Assembly (NCBI RefSeq): GCF_021129215.1
Contig: NZ_JAJOLP010000001.1
Coordinates: forward strand, 3,951,940 to 4,015,939
DNA length: 64,000 bases
Direction: 5' to 3'
Source of the DNA: Agromyces sp. S2-1-8
Lineage (GTDB): Bacteria; Actinomycetota; Actinomycetes; Actinomycetales; Microbacteriaceae
The notes beneath the pieces were generated by a model. It was not told where the DNA came from. It searched no databases and saw only the letters and a list, made by a program, of their open reading frames with translations. Position 1 is the first letter of the stretch, and each line of letters opens with the position of its first letter. The position numbers were made by a program, and so were the translations under genes. This document shows, one piece after another, positions 33,394 to 42,723 of the stretch.

Positions 33394-34083
33394 TCAGATG
33401 GCGTTGACGTCGAGCGGGATGCCGGGGCCGAACGTGGTCGACACGGCGCCCTTCTGGATGTAGCGGCCCTTCGAGCTCGACGGCTTGAGACGCATGACCT
33501 CTTCGAGGGCGGCCTTGAGGTTGTCGTCGAGCTGCTCGGCCGAGAACGACGACTTGCCGACGACGAAGTGCACGTTGGCGTGCTTGTCGACGCGGAACTC
33601 GATCTTGCCGCCCTTGATGTCGGAGACGGCCTGGCCGACGTTCGGGGTGACCGTGCCGGTCTTCGGGTTCGGCATCAGGCCGCGCGGGCCGAGCACCTTG
33701 CCGAGACGGCCGACCTGGCCCATGAGCTCGGGGGTCGAGACGGCCGAGTCGAACGCGGTGTAGCCCGCGGCGACCTTCTCGATGAGCTCGGCGCCGCCGA
33801 CCTCGTCGGCGCCGGCCGCGATGGCGGCCTCGGCCGCGGGGCCCGTCGCGAAGACGATGACGCGGGCGGTCTTACCGGTGCCGTGCGGGAGGATGACGGT
33901 GCCGCGCACCATCTGGTCGGCCTTGCGGGGGTCGACGCCGAGCTTCAGCGCGACCTCGACGGTCGAGTCGAACTTCGCCGAGCCGGTCTGCTTCGCGAGC
34001 GCAACCGCGTCGGTCGGGGTGTAGTACTTGCCGGCCTCGATCTTCTCGGCCGCGGCCCGGTAGGCCTTGGACTTCTGTGCCAT
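33394..34083 (-). CDS. rplA: 50S ribosomal protein L1
   Basis: A 229-residue L1, normal length. Family motifs include [36 protein letters not shown] and [23 protein letters not shown]1 forms the mobile stalk of the 50S E site and often represses its own operon by binding the mRNA. AAGGAG is 7 nt before the ATG. It is the last gene of the secE-nusG-rplK-rplA operon. An intercistronic palindrome at 34154-34175 separates it from rplK. Confidence 0.98.
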   Translation of the reverse strand: MAQKSKAYRAAAEKIEAGKYYTPTDAVALAKQTGSAKFDSTVEVALKLGVDPRKADQMVRGTVILPHGTGKTARVIVFATGPAAEAAIAAGADEVGGAELIEKVAAGYTAFDSAVSTPELMGQVGRLGKVLGPRGLMPNPKTGTVTPNVGQAVSDIKGGKIEFRVDKHANVHFVVGKSSFSAEQLDDNLKAALEEVMRLKPSSSKGRYIQKGAVSTTFGPGIPLDVNAI

Positions 34084-34153
34084 GTTGGTTCTCCTTGCGA
34101 GAGTGTGGTCATCGCGCCTGGCGGGCGCTGCCACGAATGAGAGTTCTGAAGAC

Positions 34154-34175
34154 GGATGCCTCGGCCGAGGCATCC
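34154..34175. terminator. perfect 22-bp palindrome between rplK and rplA
   Basis: Two inverted GGATGCCTC 9-mers (34154-34162 and 34167-34175) abut to form an 11+11 palindrome. Without a loop base it would fold as a cruciform or short-loop hairpin. It might act as a partial terminator or processing site within the ribosomal operon. Confidence 0.5.
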
Positions 34176-34180
34176 TGCCC

Positions 34181-34220
34181 CGGTGGTCGAGTCGCGCGAA
34201 GCGCGGAACGAGACCCCGGG
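34181..34220. repeat. dispersed repeat, variant copy D
   Basis: GGTGGTCGAG, then TCGCGCGAAGCGCGG, then AACGAGACC: a variant of the 14440-14477 element in the rplK-rplA gap, right beside the 9-mer palindrome. Confidence 0.35.
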
Positions 34221-34230
34221 ACGACCGGCC

Positions 34231-34659
34231 TTATTCGACCGTGATGCCCATCGAGCGAGCGGTGCCCGCGATGATCTTCGACGCGGCGTCGAGGTCGTTC
34301 GCGTTGAGGTCGACCATCTTCTGCTCGGCGATCGCGCGGACCTGGTCCTGCGTGAGCTTGCCGACCTTGGTCGTGTGCGGGACGCCCGAGCCCTTGGCGA
34401 CGCCGGCGGCCTTCTTGATGAGCTCGGCGGCGGGCGGGGTCTTCAGGACGAAGGTGAAGGAGCGGTCCTCGTAGACCGTGATCTCGACGGGGATCACGTT
34501 GCCGCGCTGCGACTCGGTCGCCGCGTTGTAGGCCTTGCAGAACTCCATGATGTTCACGCCGTGCTGACCCAGCGCCGGACCGATGGGCGGTGCGGGGTTG
34601 GCGGCGCCGGCGTTGATCTGAAGCTTGATCAGACCAGTGACCTTCTTCTTCGGTGCCAT
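34231..34659 (-). CDS. rplK: 50S ribosomal protein L11
   Basis: A 142-residue L11. It starts [45 protein letters not shown] and keeps the C-terminal rRNA-binding domain ([51 protein letters not shown]). L11 helps form the GTPase-associated centre and is the target of thiostrepton-class antibiotics; the N-terminal proline-rich part ([11 protein letters not shown]) is intact. AGAAAGAGA precedes the ATG. Confidence 0.98.
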   Translation of the reverse strand: MAPKKKVTGLIKLQINAGAANPAPPIGPALGQHGVNIMEFCKAYNAATESQRGNVIPVEITVYEDRSFTFVLKTPPAAELIKKAAGVAKGSGVPHTTKVGKLTQDQVRAIAEQKMVDLNANDLDAASKIIAGTARSMGITVE

Positions 34660-34811
34660 GATTTCTCTCTTTCTGTTCGAACGCCCTGGCGGGCACTCTC
34701 CCGTCGCTCCGGCGGTTCCGGAGGGCGGTGGTTCGTGCGGGTTCGGCGGGGCCGAACGCAGCACAACCCTCCGAGTATACCGGAGGGTCGGCTGTGGAGC
34801 TTCTGGGGATC

Positions 34812-35738
34812 TTAGAGCTTGGTGACCTGGTCGAAGCTGAGCTCGACGGGGGTCTCGCGCTCGAAGAGCGAGACGAGCACGGTGAGCTTGCCGCTCTCGG
34901 GCTTGATCTCGCTGATCGTGCCGGGCAGGCCCGCGAACGAGCCGTCCTTGATGGTGATCGTCTCGCCGATCTCGAAGTCGACCTCGGCGGGGATCTGACG
35001 GGCTGCGCCGGACGCGGCACCGGCCTTCGCACCCTTGGCGGGCGCGACGTCCTTGGGCTCGACGAGGCTCTTCAGCATGCCGAAGGCCTCTTCGAAGCGC
35101 AGCGGGGTCGGGTTGTGCGCGTTGCCCACGAAGCCGGTGACGCCCGGAGTGTGGCGGATGACCGACCAGCTCTCCTCGTTCAGCTCCATGCGGACGAGCA
35201 CGTAGCTCGGGATGCGCACGCGGGTGACCATCTTGCGCTGGCCGTTCTTGATCTCGACCACGTCTTCCATCGGCACTTCGACCTGGTAGATGTAGTCGGC
35301 CATCGCCATCGACTCGCGGCGCTGCTCGATGTTCGCCTTCACGCGGCGCTCGAAGCCCGCGTACGAGTGGATGACGTACCACTTGCCCGGGAGGAAGCGC
35401 AGCTCGTTGCGGAACTCCTCGTACGGGTCGAACTCGCTGTCGGCCTCTTCTTCGACCGCCTCGAGTGCGGCCTCGGCCTCTTCGGGCGAGTCGATGTCGA
35501 GGGCGTCGTCGACGACGGCGTCGGCCTCGGGGTCGCCCGCCTCGGCGATCGCGTCGAGGACCGCCTCGAGGTCGATGTCGTTGCCCTCGTCGTCGACGAG
35601 GTGCACGGCACGGTGCTCGGCCGGCTCCGAGGACTGCTCCTCGTGCTCGTTGACGCTGCCCGTCTGCGCCTCGTCGTCTTCAGCCGACTGCTCGGCAGCC
35701 GTAGCCCAGTCGACGTCGTCGCGCTCAGTCCTTGACAC
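34812..35738 (-). CDS. nusG: transcription termination/antitermination factor NusG
   Basis: A 308-residue NusG. Residues about 115-230 form the NGN domain ([22 protein letters not shown]...[32 protein letters not shown]). Residues 250-308 form the KOW domain ([54 protein letters not shown]). An acidic low-complexity extension of about 110 residues at the N-terminus makes it much longer than the E. coli protein, which is usual in actinobacteria. It couples RNA polymerase to Rho or the ribosome. The GTG at 35738 has AAGGAT 6 nt upstream. Confidence 0.97.
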   Translation of the reverse strand: MSRTERDDVDWATAAEQSAEDDEAQTGSVNEHEEQSSEPAEHRAVHLVDDEGNDIDLEAVLDAIAEAGDPEADAVVDDALDIDSPEEAEAALEAVEEEADSEFDPYEEFRNELRFLPGKWYVIHSYAGFERRVKANIEQRRESMAMADYIYQVEVPMEDVVEIKNGQRKMVTRVRIPSYVLVRMELNEESWSVIRHTPGVTGFVGNAHNPTPLRFEEAFGMLKSLVEPKDVAPAKGAKAGAASGAARQIPAEVDFEIGETITIKDGSFAGLPGTISEIKPESGKLTVLVSLFERETPVELSFDQVTKL

Positions 35739-35799
35739 TTCTCGATCCTTCTCTTCGTGCGCCCCCGGCGCCCAGCGGGTCGTGCGGCCGAAGGCCCGA

Positions 35800-36075
35800 T
35801 CAGACCCCGGTCGTTCCGAAGACGTACAGCACCAGCCATCCGAACAGCTGGTCGAGGCCCCAGACGAGCGCCATCATGATGATGACGAACACGAGCACCA
35901 CGACCGTGAAGCTGACAAGCTCCCTCCGCGTGGGGGTGACGACCTTCTTCAGCTCAGCGATGACCTGCCGGATGAACAGGGCGATGCGCGAAAAGGGGTT
36001 CCGACGCGCTGCGCGATCGCGCTTCGCGTTGGCGACGACGTCCTCACTGGGTTCGTCGATAACTTTTCGTGCCAC
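35800..36075 (-). CDS. secE: preprotein translocase subunit SecE
   Basis: A 91-residue SecE with one membrane helix. The amphipathic segment [23 protein letters not shown] followed by [18 protein letters not shown] is the family core. It stabilises SecY in the export channel. I chose GTG 36075 ([12 protein letters not shown]) because AAAGG is 8 nt upstream; a GTG at 36105 would start 11 nt from the tRNA and has no ribosome-binding site. It follows tRNA-Trp in the same operon. Confidence 0.96.
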   Translation of the reverse strand: MARKVIDEPSEDVVANAKRDRAARRNPFSRIALFIRQVIAELKKVVTPTRRELVSFTVVVLVFVIIMMALVWGLDQLFGWLVLYVFGTTGV

Positions 36076-36115
36076 CTCGTACACCTTTCGTGGGCCGGCA
36101 ATCACTGCCGGCTCG

Positions 36116-36188
36116 CAGGGCGGACAGGACTCGAACCTGCAACCTGCGGTTTTGGAGACCGCTGCTCTACCAATTGAGCCACCGCCCT
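36116..36188 (-). tRNA. tRNA-Trp (CCA)
   Basis: A 73-nt cloverleaf. The acceptor arms AGGGCGG and CCGCCCT pair fully, with discriminator G. The anticodon stem is GCGGT/ACCGC around the loop CTCCAAA, giving anticodon CCA. GGTTCGAGTCC forms the T arm. CCA is not encoded. It lies directly upstream of secE, as in other Microbacteriaceae. Confidence 0.97.
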
Positions 36189-36255
36189 AGGGCCCCGCTT
36201 GCACGGGACGCCTCGGAATCGCCAGCCCGGCTCCGCTTCACACGACCGCAACGAA

Positions 36256-36272
36256 ACTCGATTCGATCGAGT
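36256..36272. promoter_or_regulatory. ACTCGAT-TCG-ATCGAGT inverted repeat
   Basis: A perfect 7-bp inverted repeat with a 3-nt centre in the 182-bp divergent region between tRNA-Trp/secE and the dGTPase gene. It may be an operator or short hairpin in the promoter area of the translation operon. Confidence 0.35.
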
Positions 36273-36370
36273 CGCGATTTCGGGCGCAGTGAATCTTTGC
36301 CGAGGCGAGCAACCTCCATCAGTGTAGGCGACGCGAGCGCCTCGCGCGAACCGACGCCTACATTGGGACC

Positions 36371-37888
36371 ATGAGCCCCGACCGCGCCGCCCGCCGCACC
36401 CCCGAGCCGAGCTCGAGCGTCGAGGTCGTCGGCGAGCACTCGCAGTTCCGTCTCGACCTCGAGCGCATCCGGTTCTCCCCCTACTTCTCGCGGCTGTCGG
36501 CGGTCACGCAGGTCATCGCGCAACCGGGCGCCGGCCCCCTCATCCACAACCGGCTCACCCACTCCATCAAGGTCACCGCGGTCGCACGCGCGATCGCGGT
36601 CGGCTTCGCGGACGCCTCGTCGCCGGCGCACGCGCTCGCGACGGAGCACGGCTGCGACGCCGTCGTCGTCCAGGCGGCGGCGAGCGCGCACGACCTCGGG
36701 CACCCGCCGTTCGGGCACCTCGGCGAGCGCGTGCTCGACCGCCTCGCCCGCGAGACGCTCGACCTCCCCGACGGATTCGAGGGCAACGCGCAGAGCTACC
36801 GCATCATCGCCACCCTCGACGTGTGCGCGGCCGCGCCGCACGGCCTCAACCTCACGTCGGCGGTGCGGGCGGCCGTCGCGAAGTACCCGTGGACCCGGTT
36901 CGCCTCGCCGGCGCCGTTCGCCGACGGCGGGCTGCCGCGCGGTTGGCGCCGGAGCGGGGAGAGCGTCGAGGCGGCGAAGTTCTCGGCGTACGACCTCGAC
37001 GCGGCCGACCTCGCCGAGGCGCGCAGGGGCCTCGCGCCGATGGTGCAGTCGCTCGAGTGCTCGATCATGGACACCGCCGACGACATCGCCTACTCGATCC
37101 ACGACGTCGACGACTTCTACCGCGCCGGCCTGCTCAGCCAGGGCGCGGTCGCCCGCGAGTTCCGCGGGTGGATGGAGGACTCGAGCGCCCTGCGCGAGCT
37201 CGACGACGAGGCCCTCCTGCAGCGCAGCGCGCCGGCGGGCGCCGCCCTCGAGGCACTGCGGCGCAAGCTGCGTCGCTCCGACGCGTGGATCGCCGACGAC
37301 GACGCGTTCGCGGCCGCGGTCGACGTCGTCGCCGACGACCTCGTCGACGGCCTGCTCGCGACGCCCTTCGACGGCTCGATCGCCTCGGAACGGGCGCTGT
37401 CGTCGTTCACGAACCGCTGGATCGGTCACCTCCAGACCTCGGTCGTGCCCGCACCCGACGGCGTCGCCCGCACGGGCCTCGTGACGCTCGACCGGGGCGC
37501 CTGGCACGAGGTCGAGATCCTGAAGTTCGTGCACCGGCACTTCATCCTCGACCGCGCCGACATCGCCATGTACCAGCGGGGCCTCAGCCGCGTGCTCACG
37601 CGTGCCGTGAAGGGGCTGACCGCCTGGGCGACCGACGAGTACGACCGGCACCGGGTGCCCCAGCGGCTGCGCGAGCTCATCGAGATCGCGACCGACGGCT
37701 ACGCGCAACTGCGCCGCACGCGCCCCGAGGGAGTGCCGGTGCCCGAGTCGGCCGACCTGCTGCGGCTCGGCGTCGGCCGCGGTGTCGTCGACTACGTCGC
37801 GTCGCTCTCCGACGACCAGGCGCTCGCCGTCTCCGAGGCGATCGACGGGCGACCCGACCGGCTCTGGGACATCGGCCAGAACCTCTAG
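36371..37888 (+). CDS. dgt: deoxyguanosinetriphosphate triphosphohydrolase-like HD enzyme
   Basis: A 505-residue dNTP triphosphohydrolase. The HD metal site is complete: RLTHS (His64), ASAHDLGHPPFGHLGE (His107-Asp108) and SIMDTADDIAYSIHDVDD downstream. It splits dGTP or other dNTPs to the nucleoside and tripolyphosphate. ATG at 36371 follows a short leader. Three tandem 17-bp repeats lie just after the stop. Length and motifs are normal for the actinobacterial Dgt group. Confidence 0.93.
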   Translation: MSPDRAARRTPEPSSSVEVVGEHSQFRLDLERIRFSPYFSRLSAVTQVIAQPGAGPLIHNRLTHSIKVTAVARAIAVGFADASSPAHALATEHGCDAVVVQAAASAHDLGHPPFGHLGERVLDRLARETLDLPDGFEGNAQSYRIIATLDVCAAAPHGLNLTSAVRAAVAKYPWTRFASPAPFADGGLPRGWRRSGESVEAAKFSAYDLDAADLAEARRGLAPMVQSLECSIMDTADDIAYSIHDVDDFYRAGLLSQGAVAREFRGWMEDSSALRELDDEALLQRSAPAGAALEALRRKLRRSDAWIADDDAFAAAVDVVADDLVDGLLATPFDGSIASERALSSFTNRWIGHLQTSVVPAPDGVARTGLVTLDRGAWHEVEILKFVHRHFILDRADIAMYQRGLSRVLTRAVKGLTAWATDEYDRHRVPQRLRELIEIATDGYAQLRRTRPEGVPVPESADLLRLGVGRGVVDYVASLSDDQALAVSEAIDGRPDRLWDIGQNL

Positions 37889-37933
37889 CCCGAGATCTCC
37901 GCCACCGCCCGAGCCACGGACGCGAGGCCGCGG

Positions 37934-37984
37934 CACGGGGCATCCATTCACACGGGGCATCCATTCACACGGGGCATCCGTTCA
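37934..37984. repeat. three tandem 17-bp repeats
   Basis: The unit CACGGGGCATCCATTCA occurs at 37934-37950 and 37951-37967 exactly, and at 37968-37984 with one change (A to G). It lies between the dgt stop and the phytase/GDPD fusion start. No coding frame is kept open across it for a known protein. It could be a phase-variable spacer or multi-operator. Confidence 0.9.
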
Positions 37985-38051
37985 CCGGGTCGTCGCCGAA
38001 CGGTCGCCTGGCCGACACGGGGTCGCAGACCGGGGCCGGTTGGCTCGCGGC

Positions 38052-40307
38052 ATGAGCCGAAACCTCACGCGACGCGCCCTGCCGCGCGCCATCGCCGTCA
38101 CCGCCGCGACCGCCACGGCGGCCGCCCTGCTGCTCGCCGCACCGGCCGCCCAGGCCGTCGGCAACGGGCAGACCACCCCGACCTCGCCCATGCAGTCGTT
38201 CGAGCCCACGCTCGTCGCCCGGGCCACCCTGTCGGCCGACTTCCTCGCCGAAGGTCCTGCCTCGGGCGCGCTCGCCTCCGCCGCGAACGGCCGTCAGGGC
38301 CCGTGGGACGGCCAGGTCATCCCCGGATTCTCCGCCGTGATCGAGAACGGCGACGGCACGTTCTGGGCCCAGCCCGACAACGGGTTCGGCTCGAAGGGCA
38401 ACTCCGCCGACTTCCTGCTGCGCAACTACCTCGTGCGACCGGCCTGGCAGACCGCCGAGGGCGGCGACGGCGCGCTCGAGGTGGAGCGCTTCATCTCGTA
38501 CAACGACCGCAACGGCGTGCTCGACTTCCCGATCGTCAACGGCGACACCGACGAGCGGCTGCTCACGGGGGCCGACTTCGACATCGAGTCGGTCGTGCGC
38601 GCGAAGGACGGCAGCTTCTGGGTCGGCGAGGAGTTCGGGCCCTTCCTGCTGCACTTCGACGCCGAGGGCACCCTCCTCGAGAAGCCCTTCTCGCTCGACG
38701 GCGCGAAGTCGCCGCAGAACCCGTACCTCGCCGCAGGAGAGACGCCGCGGGTGCGCGCGAGCCGCGGCTTCGAGGCGCTCGCGGGCTCGGTGAACGGGCG
38801 CTACCTCTACCCGATCGTCGAGGGCTCGTACGCCGACGACGCCGACCTGCGCCGGCGCGAGGTGCACGAGTTCGACACCAAGCGCGGCGCCTACACCGGG
38901 CGCACGTGGAACTACCAGACCGACCAGGAGGCGAACGTCGTCGGCGACGCGTTCACGGTCAAGAACGGCGTGCTGCTCGTCGTCGAGCGCGACGACTTCG
39001 AGGGCGAGCAGTCGGTCACGAAGCGCGTCTACCAGGTCGACCTGAAGCGCGCCGACGCCGAGGGCCACCTCGAGAAGACGCTCGTGCTCGACGCCCTCCG
39101 CATCGCGAACCCCGACGGCATCGGCGCCGGCGACGGCTACGGCACGGGCGAGGTGTTCTCGCTGCCCGTGCAGTCGTTCGAGACGATCGTGCAGCTGAAG
39201 GACGGACGCCTGCTCATCGGCAACGACAACAACTACCCCGGCAACGACGCCCGCGTGCCGGGCACGCCCGACGACACCGAGTTCGCCGTGATCGACCTCG
39301 GCCGCACGAAGATCGAGCCCGAGCAGGTGACCGTCATCGGCCACCGGGGCGCGAGCGGCCACCGCCCCGAGCACACGCTCGCCTCGTACGAGCAGGCGAT
39401 CGTGCAGTGCGCCGACTACATCGAGCCCGACGTGGTCTCGACGAAGGACGGCGTGCTCGTCGCCCGCCACGAGAACGAGATCAGCGGCACCACGAACGTC
39501 GCCGCCCGCCCGGAGTTCGCGGGCCGGAAGGCCACGAAGACCATCGACGGCGCGAAGGTCACCGGCTGGTTCACCGAGGACTTCACGCTCGGGGAGCTTC
39601 GCACCCTGCGGGCGAAGGAGCGGCTGCCGCAGACCCGCCCCGCCAACACCGCGTTCGACGGGCTGTACCAGGTGCCGACCCTCGACGAGGTCATCGACCT
39701 CGCCCGCCACTCGATCAGCTGCGACGGCCGGCAGGTCGGCGTCTACCCCGAGACGAAGCACCCGACCTACTTCGACTCGATCGGCCTCTCGCTCGAGGAG
39801 CCCCTCGTCGCCGCCCTGCAGGCGAACGGCGTCGACGACGCCGACGCACCCGTGATCGTGCAGAGCTTCGAGGTCTCGAACCTGCAGGAGCTCGACGGCA
39901 TGACCGAGGTTGCCCTCGCCCAGCTCGTGAGCGCCTCGGGCCGCCCGTACGACTTCACGGCCGCGGGCGACCCGCGCACGTACGCCGACCTCGTCACGCC
40001 CGCCGGGCTCGTGGAGATCGCCGGCTACGCCGACGGCGTCGGCCTCGAGAAGTCGGTCATGATCCCGCGCACGGCGGCGGGCACGCTCGGTGCGCCGAAG
40101 CCGGTCATCGCCGATGCCCACGCGGCCGGGCTCGCGGTGCACGGCTGGACCTTCCGCCTCGAGAACCAGTTCCTCCCGGCGGAGTTCCGCTCGTCGGCCG
40201 ACCCGATCGCGCCGGGCGACCTCGCGGGCGAGATCGCGGTGTTCGTCGGTGCCGGCATGGACGGCATCTTCAGCGACCAGCCCGACATCGCCGCCACCGT
40301 CGGCTGA
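38052..40307 (+). CDS. exported esterase-like-phytase/glycerophosphodiester phosphodiesterase fusion
   Basis: A 751-residue secreted protein with a signal peptide (hydrophobic run about residues 12-34, ending AAQAV). Residues about 50-425 match the phytase-like beta-propeller family (FSAVIENGDGTFWAQPDNGFGSKGNSADFLLR, LTGADFDIESVVRAKDGSFWVGEEFGPFLLHFD). Residues about 428-750 form a GDPD TIM barrel: HRGASGHRPEHTLASYEQAI with His431, then YIEPDVVSTKDGVLVARHENEISGTTNVA, and late FSDQPDIA. The two together may release phosphate and glycerol from extracellular phosphate esters. A terminator at 40324-40354 follows. Confidence 0.9.
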   Translation: MSRNLTRRALPRAIAVTAATATAAALLLAAPAAQAVGNGQTTPTSPMQSFEPTLVARATLSADFLAEGPASGALASAANGRQGPWDGQVIPGFSAVIENGDGTFWAQPDNGFGSKGNSADFLLRNYLVRPAWQTAEGGDGALEVERFISYNDRNGVLDFPIVNGDTDERLLTGADFDIESVVRAKDGSFWVGEEFGPFLLHFDAEGTLLEKPFSLDGAKSPQNPYLAAGETPRVRASRGFEALAGSVNGRYLYPIVEGSYADDADLRRREVHEFDTKRGAYTGRTWNYQTDQEANVVGDAFTVKNGVLLVVERDDFEGEQSVTKRVYQVDLKRADAEGHLEKTLVLDALRIANPDGIGAGDGYGTGEVFSLPVQSFETIVQLKDGRLLIGNDNNYPGNDARVPGTPDDTEFAVIDLGRTKIEPEQVTVIGHRGASGHRPEHTLASYEQAIVQCADYIEPDVVSTKDGVLVARHENEISGTTNVAARPEFAGRKATKTIDGAKVTGWFTEDFTLGELRTLRAKERLPQTRPANTAFDGLYQVPTLDEVIDLARHSISCDGRQVGVYPETKHPTYFDSIGLSLEEPLVAALQANGVDDADAPVIVQSFEVSNLQELDGMTEVALAQLVSASGRPYDFTAAGDPRTYADLVTPAGLVEIAGYADGVGLEKSVMIPRTAAGTLGAPKPVIADAHAAGLAVHGWTFRLENQFLPAEFRSSADPIAPGDLAGEIAVFVGAGMDGIFSDQPDIAATVG

Positions 40308-40323
40308 CGTCGAGGAGCACGGG

Positions 40324-40354
40324 CGGATGCCTCGGCGCGGCGCCGAGGCATCCG
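40324..40354. terminator. 15-bp stem terminator built from the 9-mer
   Basis: CGGATGCCTCGGCGC (40324-40338) is inverted at 40340-40354. The two halves contain GGATGCCTC and its complement. It lies 17 bp after the fusion gene. Confidence 0.8.
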
Positions 40355-40448
40355 CTCGCCCGTGCCCGGGCAGACCGTCCGGAGGGCCGGACGACACCGA
40401 TCGAAACGCCCCTCACGGCCTCGCGGCCACGCGATTAGACTCACCCCT

Positions 40449-41675
40449 GTGACCGAGAAGCCGCGCCTGTCCGCCCGTATCGCCGCCATCGCCGAGTCCG
40501 CGACCCTGAAGGTCGATGCGAAGGCGAAGGCGCTCCAGGCCGAGGGCCGCCCGGTCATCTCGTACGCCGCCGGCGAGCCCGACTTCGCGACCCCCGAGCA
40601 CATCGTCGAGGCCGCCCTCGCGGCCACGCGCGACCCCAAGAACTACCGCTACACGCCTGCCGCGGGACTGCCCGACCTGCGCGAGGCGATCGCGGCGAAG
40701 ACCGCGCGCGACTCGGGCCTCGAGGCATCCGCATCGCAGGTGGTCGTGACCAACGGCGGCAAGCAGGCCGTCTACCAGGCCTTCCAGGTGCTGCTCGACG
40801 AGGGCGACGAGGTGCTCGTGCCCACCCCGTACTGGACCACCTACCCCGAGGCGATCAAGCTCGCGGGCGGCCGCCAGGTCGACGTGTTCGCGGGCAGCGA
40901 CCAGGGCTACCTCGTCACGGTCGAGCAGCTCGAGGCCGCGCGCACCGAGCGTACGAAGGTGCTGCTGTTCGTCTCGCCGTCGAACCCGACCGGCGCGGTG
41001 TACGCGCCCGAGCAGGTGAAGGCGATCGGCGAGTGGGCGCTCGAGCACGGCATCTGGGTCATCGCCGACGAGATCTACCAGAACCTGACCTACGGCTCGC
41101 TCGACTCCGAGGTCGGCAGCCCCGCCCCGCGCGCCGTCTCGATCGTCGAGGCCGTGCCGGGGCTCGCGAACCAGGCGATCCTCGTCAACGGCGTCGCCAA
41201 GACCTACGCCATGACGGGGTGGCGCCTCGGCTGGATGGTCGGCCCCGCCGACGTGATCAAGGGCGCCGCGAACCTCCAGTCGCACCTCTCGTCGAACGTC
41301 TCGAACATCTCGCAGCGCGCCGCGATCGCCGCCCTCACCGGCCCGCAGGAGCCGGTGGAGGAGATGCGCCGCGCCTTCGACCGCCGACGCCGCCTGATCG
41401 TCGCCGAGCTCTCGAAGATCGACGGCATGACGGTGCCGGTGCCCGAGGGCGCGTTCTACGTCTACCCCGACGTGACCGGCCTCCTCGGCCGCGAGTGGGG
41501 CGGCGTCACGCCGACCTCGTCGCTGGAGCTCGCCGACCTCATCCTCGACCAGGCCGAGGTCGCCGCCGTTCCCGGCGAGGCGTTCGGGCCGTCCGGGTTC
41601 CTCCGCCTCAGCTACGCGCTCGGTGACGAGCCGCTGCTCGAGGGCGTGCAGCGCCTGCAGCGACTGTTCGGCTAG
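40449..41675 (+). CDS. aspartate-type aminotransferase (class I/II PLP)
   Basis: A 408-residue class I aminotransferase. PLP-binding Lys251 is in [20 protein letters not shown], the Asn/Asp pair is in [10 protein letters not shown] and [13 protein letters not shown], and the substrate Arg is in [22 protein letters not shown] is the group I gamma opening. It is the usual actinobacterial broad aminotransferase, called aspartate aminotransferase. The GTG at 40449 is used; no closer ATG fits. The GNAT-like gene starts 5 bp after its stop. Confidence 0.92.
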   Translation: MTEKPRLSARIAAIAESATLKVDAKAKALQAEGRPVISYAAGEPDFATPEHIVEAALAATRDPKNYRYTPAAGLPDLREAIAAKTARDSGLEASASQVVVTNGGKQAVYQAFQVLLDEGDEVLVPTPYWTTYPEAIKLAGGRQVDVFAGSDQGYLVTVEQLEAARTERTKVLLFVSPSNPTGAVYAPEQVKAIGEWALEHGIWVIADEIYQNLTYGSLDSEVGSPAPRAVSIVEAVPGLANQAILVNGVAKTYAMTGWRLGWMVGPADVIKGAANLQSHLSSNVSNISQRAAIAALTGPQEPVEEMRRAFDRRRRLIVAELSKIDGMTVPVPEGAFYVYPDVTGLLGREWGGVTPTSSLELADLILDQAEVAAVPGEAFGPSGFLRLSYALGDEPLLEGVQRLQRLFG

Positions 41676-41680
41676 GCGGG

Positions 41681-42442
41681 ATGCCTCGCGGCGACGCCCG
41701 GCTCGCACGCCTCGCAGCACGCAACAACGCGGAGTGGTGCCGAGCGGTCGCCGCGAGCCACGGGATCGCATCGGGCTTCGCCCTCGGCGGCGCCCTGTGG
41801 GTGGCGGAGGCGCCGACGCCGCTCGGCTATCCCGAGGCGGTGACCGTCGAACCCGGGCTCGACACGGCGACCGTGCTCGCGATGCTCGCGCCCGACGCGA
41901 CGAGCCTGAAGGACTCGTTCGCCGACCTCGATCCGGGCGCCGCCGGCTGGGCGCCGCTGTTCGACGCGACCTGGATCGTCGCCGACGCGCACGACTCGTC
42001 GTCGAACGGCACCGATCCCGGCGACCCCGCACTCGTCACGGTGACGACGGCCGCCGGGCTCGCGCGGTGGGCGGGCGCCCACGGCCTCCCCGACGCGTTC
42101 GCCGAGCCGTTGCTCGGGGCAGCCGAGGTGGTGGTGCTCGGGTCGGCCGGGCCCGGGTCGAGTCGGGCGTCGGTGCAGGCCGCGGTCACCGCGGGCGGCG
42201 TGCTCAACCGCACGGGCGAGGTCGTCGGGCTCTCGAACGCCTTCGGCGGTGGCCAGGGACTGTACCGTGCGCTCCGACGCGAGGCCGGAGCACGGTGGCC
42301 GGGGCTGCCGGTCGTCGGCTACGAGTCGGATGGCGCCCTCGACGATGCGCTCGATGCGGGCTTCCGGCGCGTCGGCCCGCTGCGCGTCTGGGCGCGCCCG
42401 GCTCAACCCGGCCCGAGCACGACGTCGACGTTGCGCAGGTAG
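41681..42442 (+). CDS. GNAT-like acetyltransferase-related protein, divergent
   Basis: A 253-residue protein. NNAEWCRAVAASHGIASGFALGGALWVAEAPTPLGYPEAVTVEPG and the later NRTGEVVGLSNAFGGG resemble divergent actinobacterial GNAT-fold proteins, but the acetyl-CoA pyrophosphate loop (Q/RxxGxG/A) is weak, so activity is uncertain. It is just downstream of the aminotransferase and may be co-transcribed. Its start codon overlaps a GGATGCCTC 9-mer. Its last 40 bp overlap the small membrane gene on the other strand. Confidence 0.6.
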   Translation: MPRGDARLARLAARNNAEWCRAVAASHGIASGFALGGALWVAEAPTPLGYPEAVTVEPGLDTATVLAMLAPDATSLKDSFADLDPGAAGWAPLFDATWIVADAHDSSSNGTDPGDPALVTVTTAAGLARWAGAHGLPDAFAEPLLGAAEVVVLGSAGPGSSRASVQAAVTAGGVLNRTGEVVGLSNAFGGGQGLYRALRREAGARWPGLPVVGYESDGALDDALDAGFRRVGPLRVWARPAQPGPSTTSTLRR

Positions 42443-42633
42443 ATGGCCCGCTCGAGGCCCACGACTCCCGCGGGGCCGGCGACACCGGCATGCAGGCCCG
42501 GCGGCTCCCGCCCGATCGGAGCCGCACCCGACGCTCCGGCCTGCACGCCGGCGAGCATGCCGACGCCGTAGGCGGCTGCGATCGCGGCGAGGGTCGCCAC
42601 TGCCACCAGGGCGGCGACCTCCCAGGTCTTCAT
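42403..42633 (-). CDS. small membrane protein, unknown
   Basis: A 76-residue protein with one N-terminal hydrophobic helix (WEVAALVAVATLAAIAAAYGVGMLAG) and a Gly/Ala/Pro-rich tail. A strong GGGAGG lies 5 nt before the ATG, which supports it as real. It overlaps the end of the convergent GNAT-like gene by 40 bp. No family is recognised. Confidence 0.6.
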   Translation of the reverse strand: MKTWEVAALVAVATLAAIAAAYGVGMLAGVQAGASGAAPIGREPPGLHAGVAGPAGVVGLERAIYLRNVDVVLGPG

Positions 42634-42723
42634 GGGCCCCTCCCAGCCCCCGGTCGCACGCGACGCTAGCGGAGCCGCCGCCCCGGCCGCATGCGTGCCA
42701 GCACTGGAGAACGCCCGGGCGGC

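Noticed and set aside
37934..37984. CRISPR array
   Set aside because: The 17-bp units are head-to-tail without spacers and no cas gene is present.
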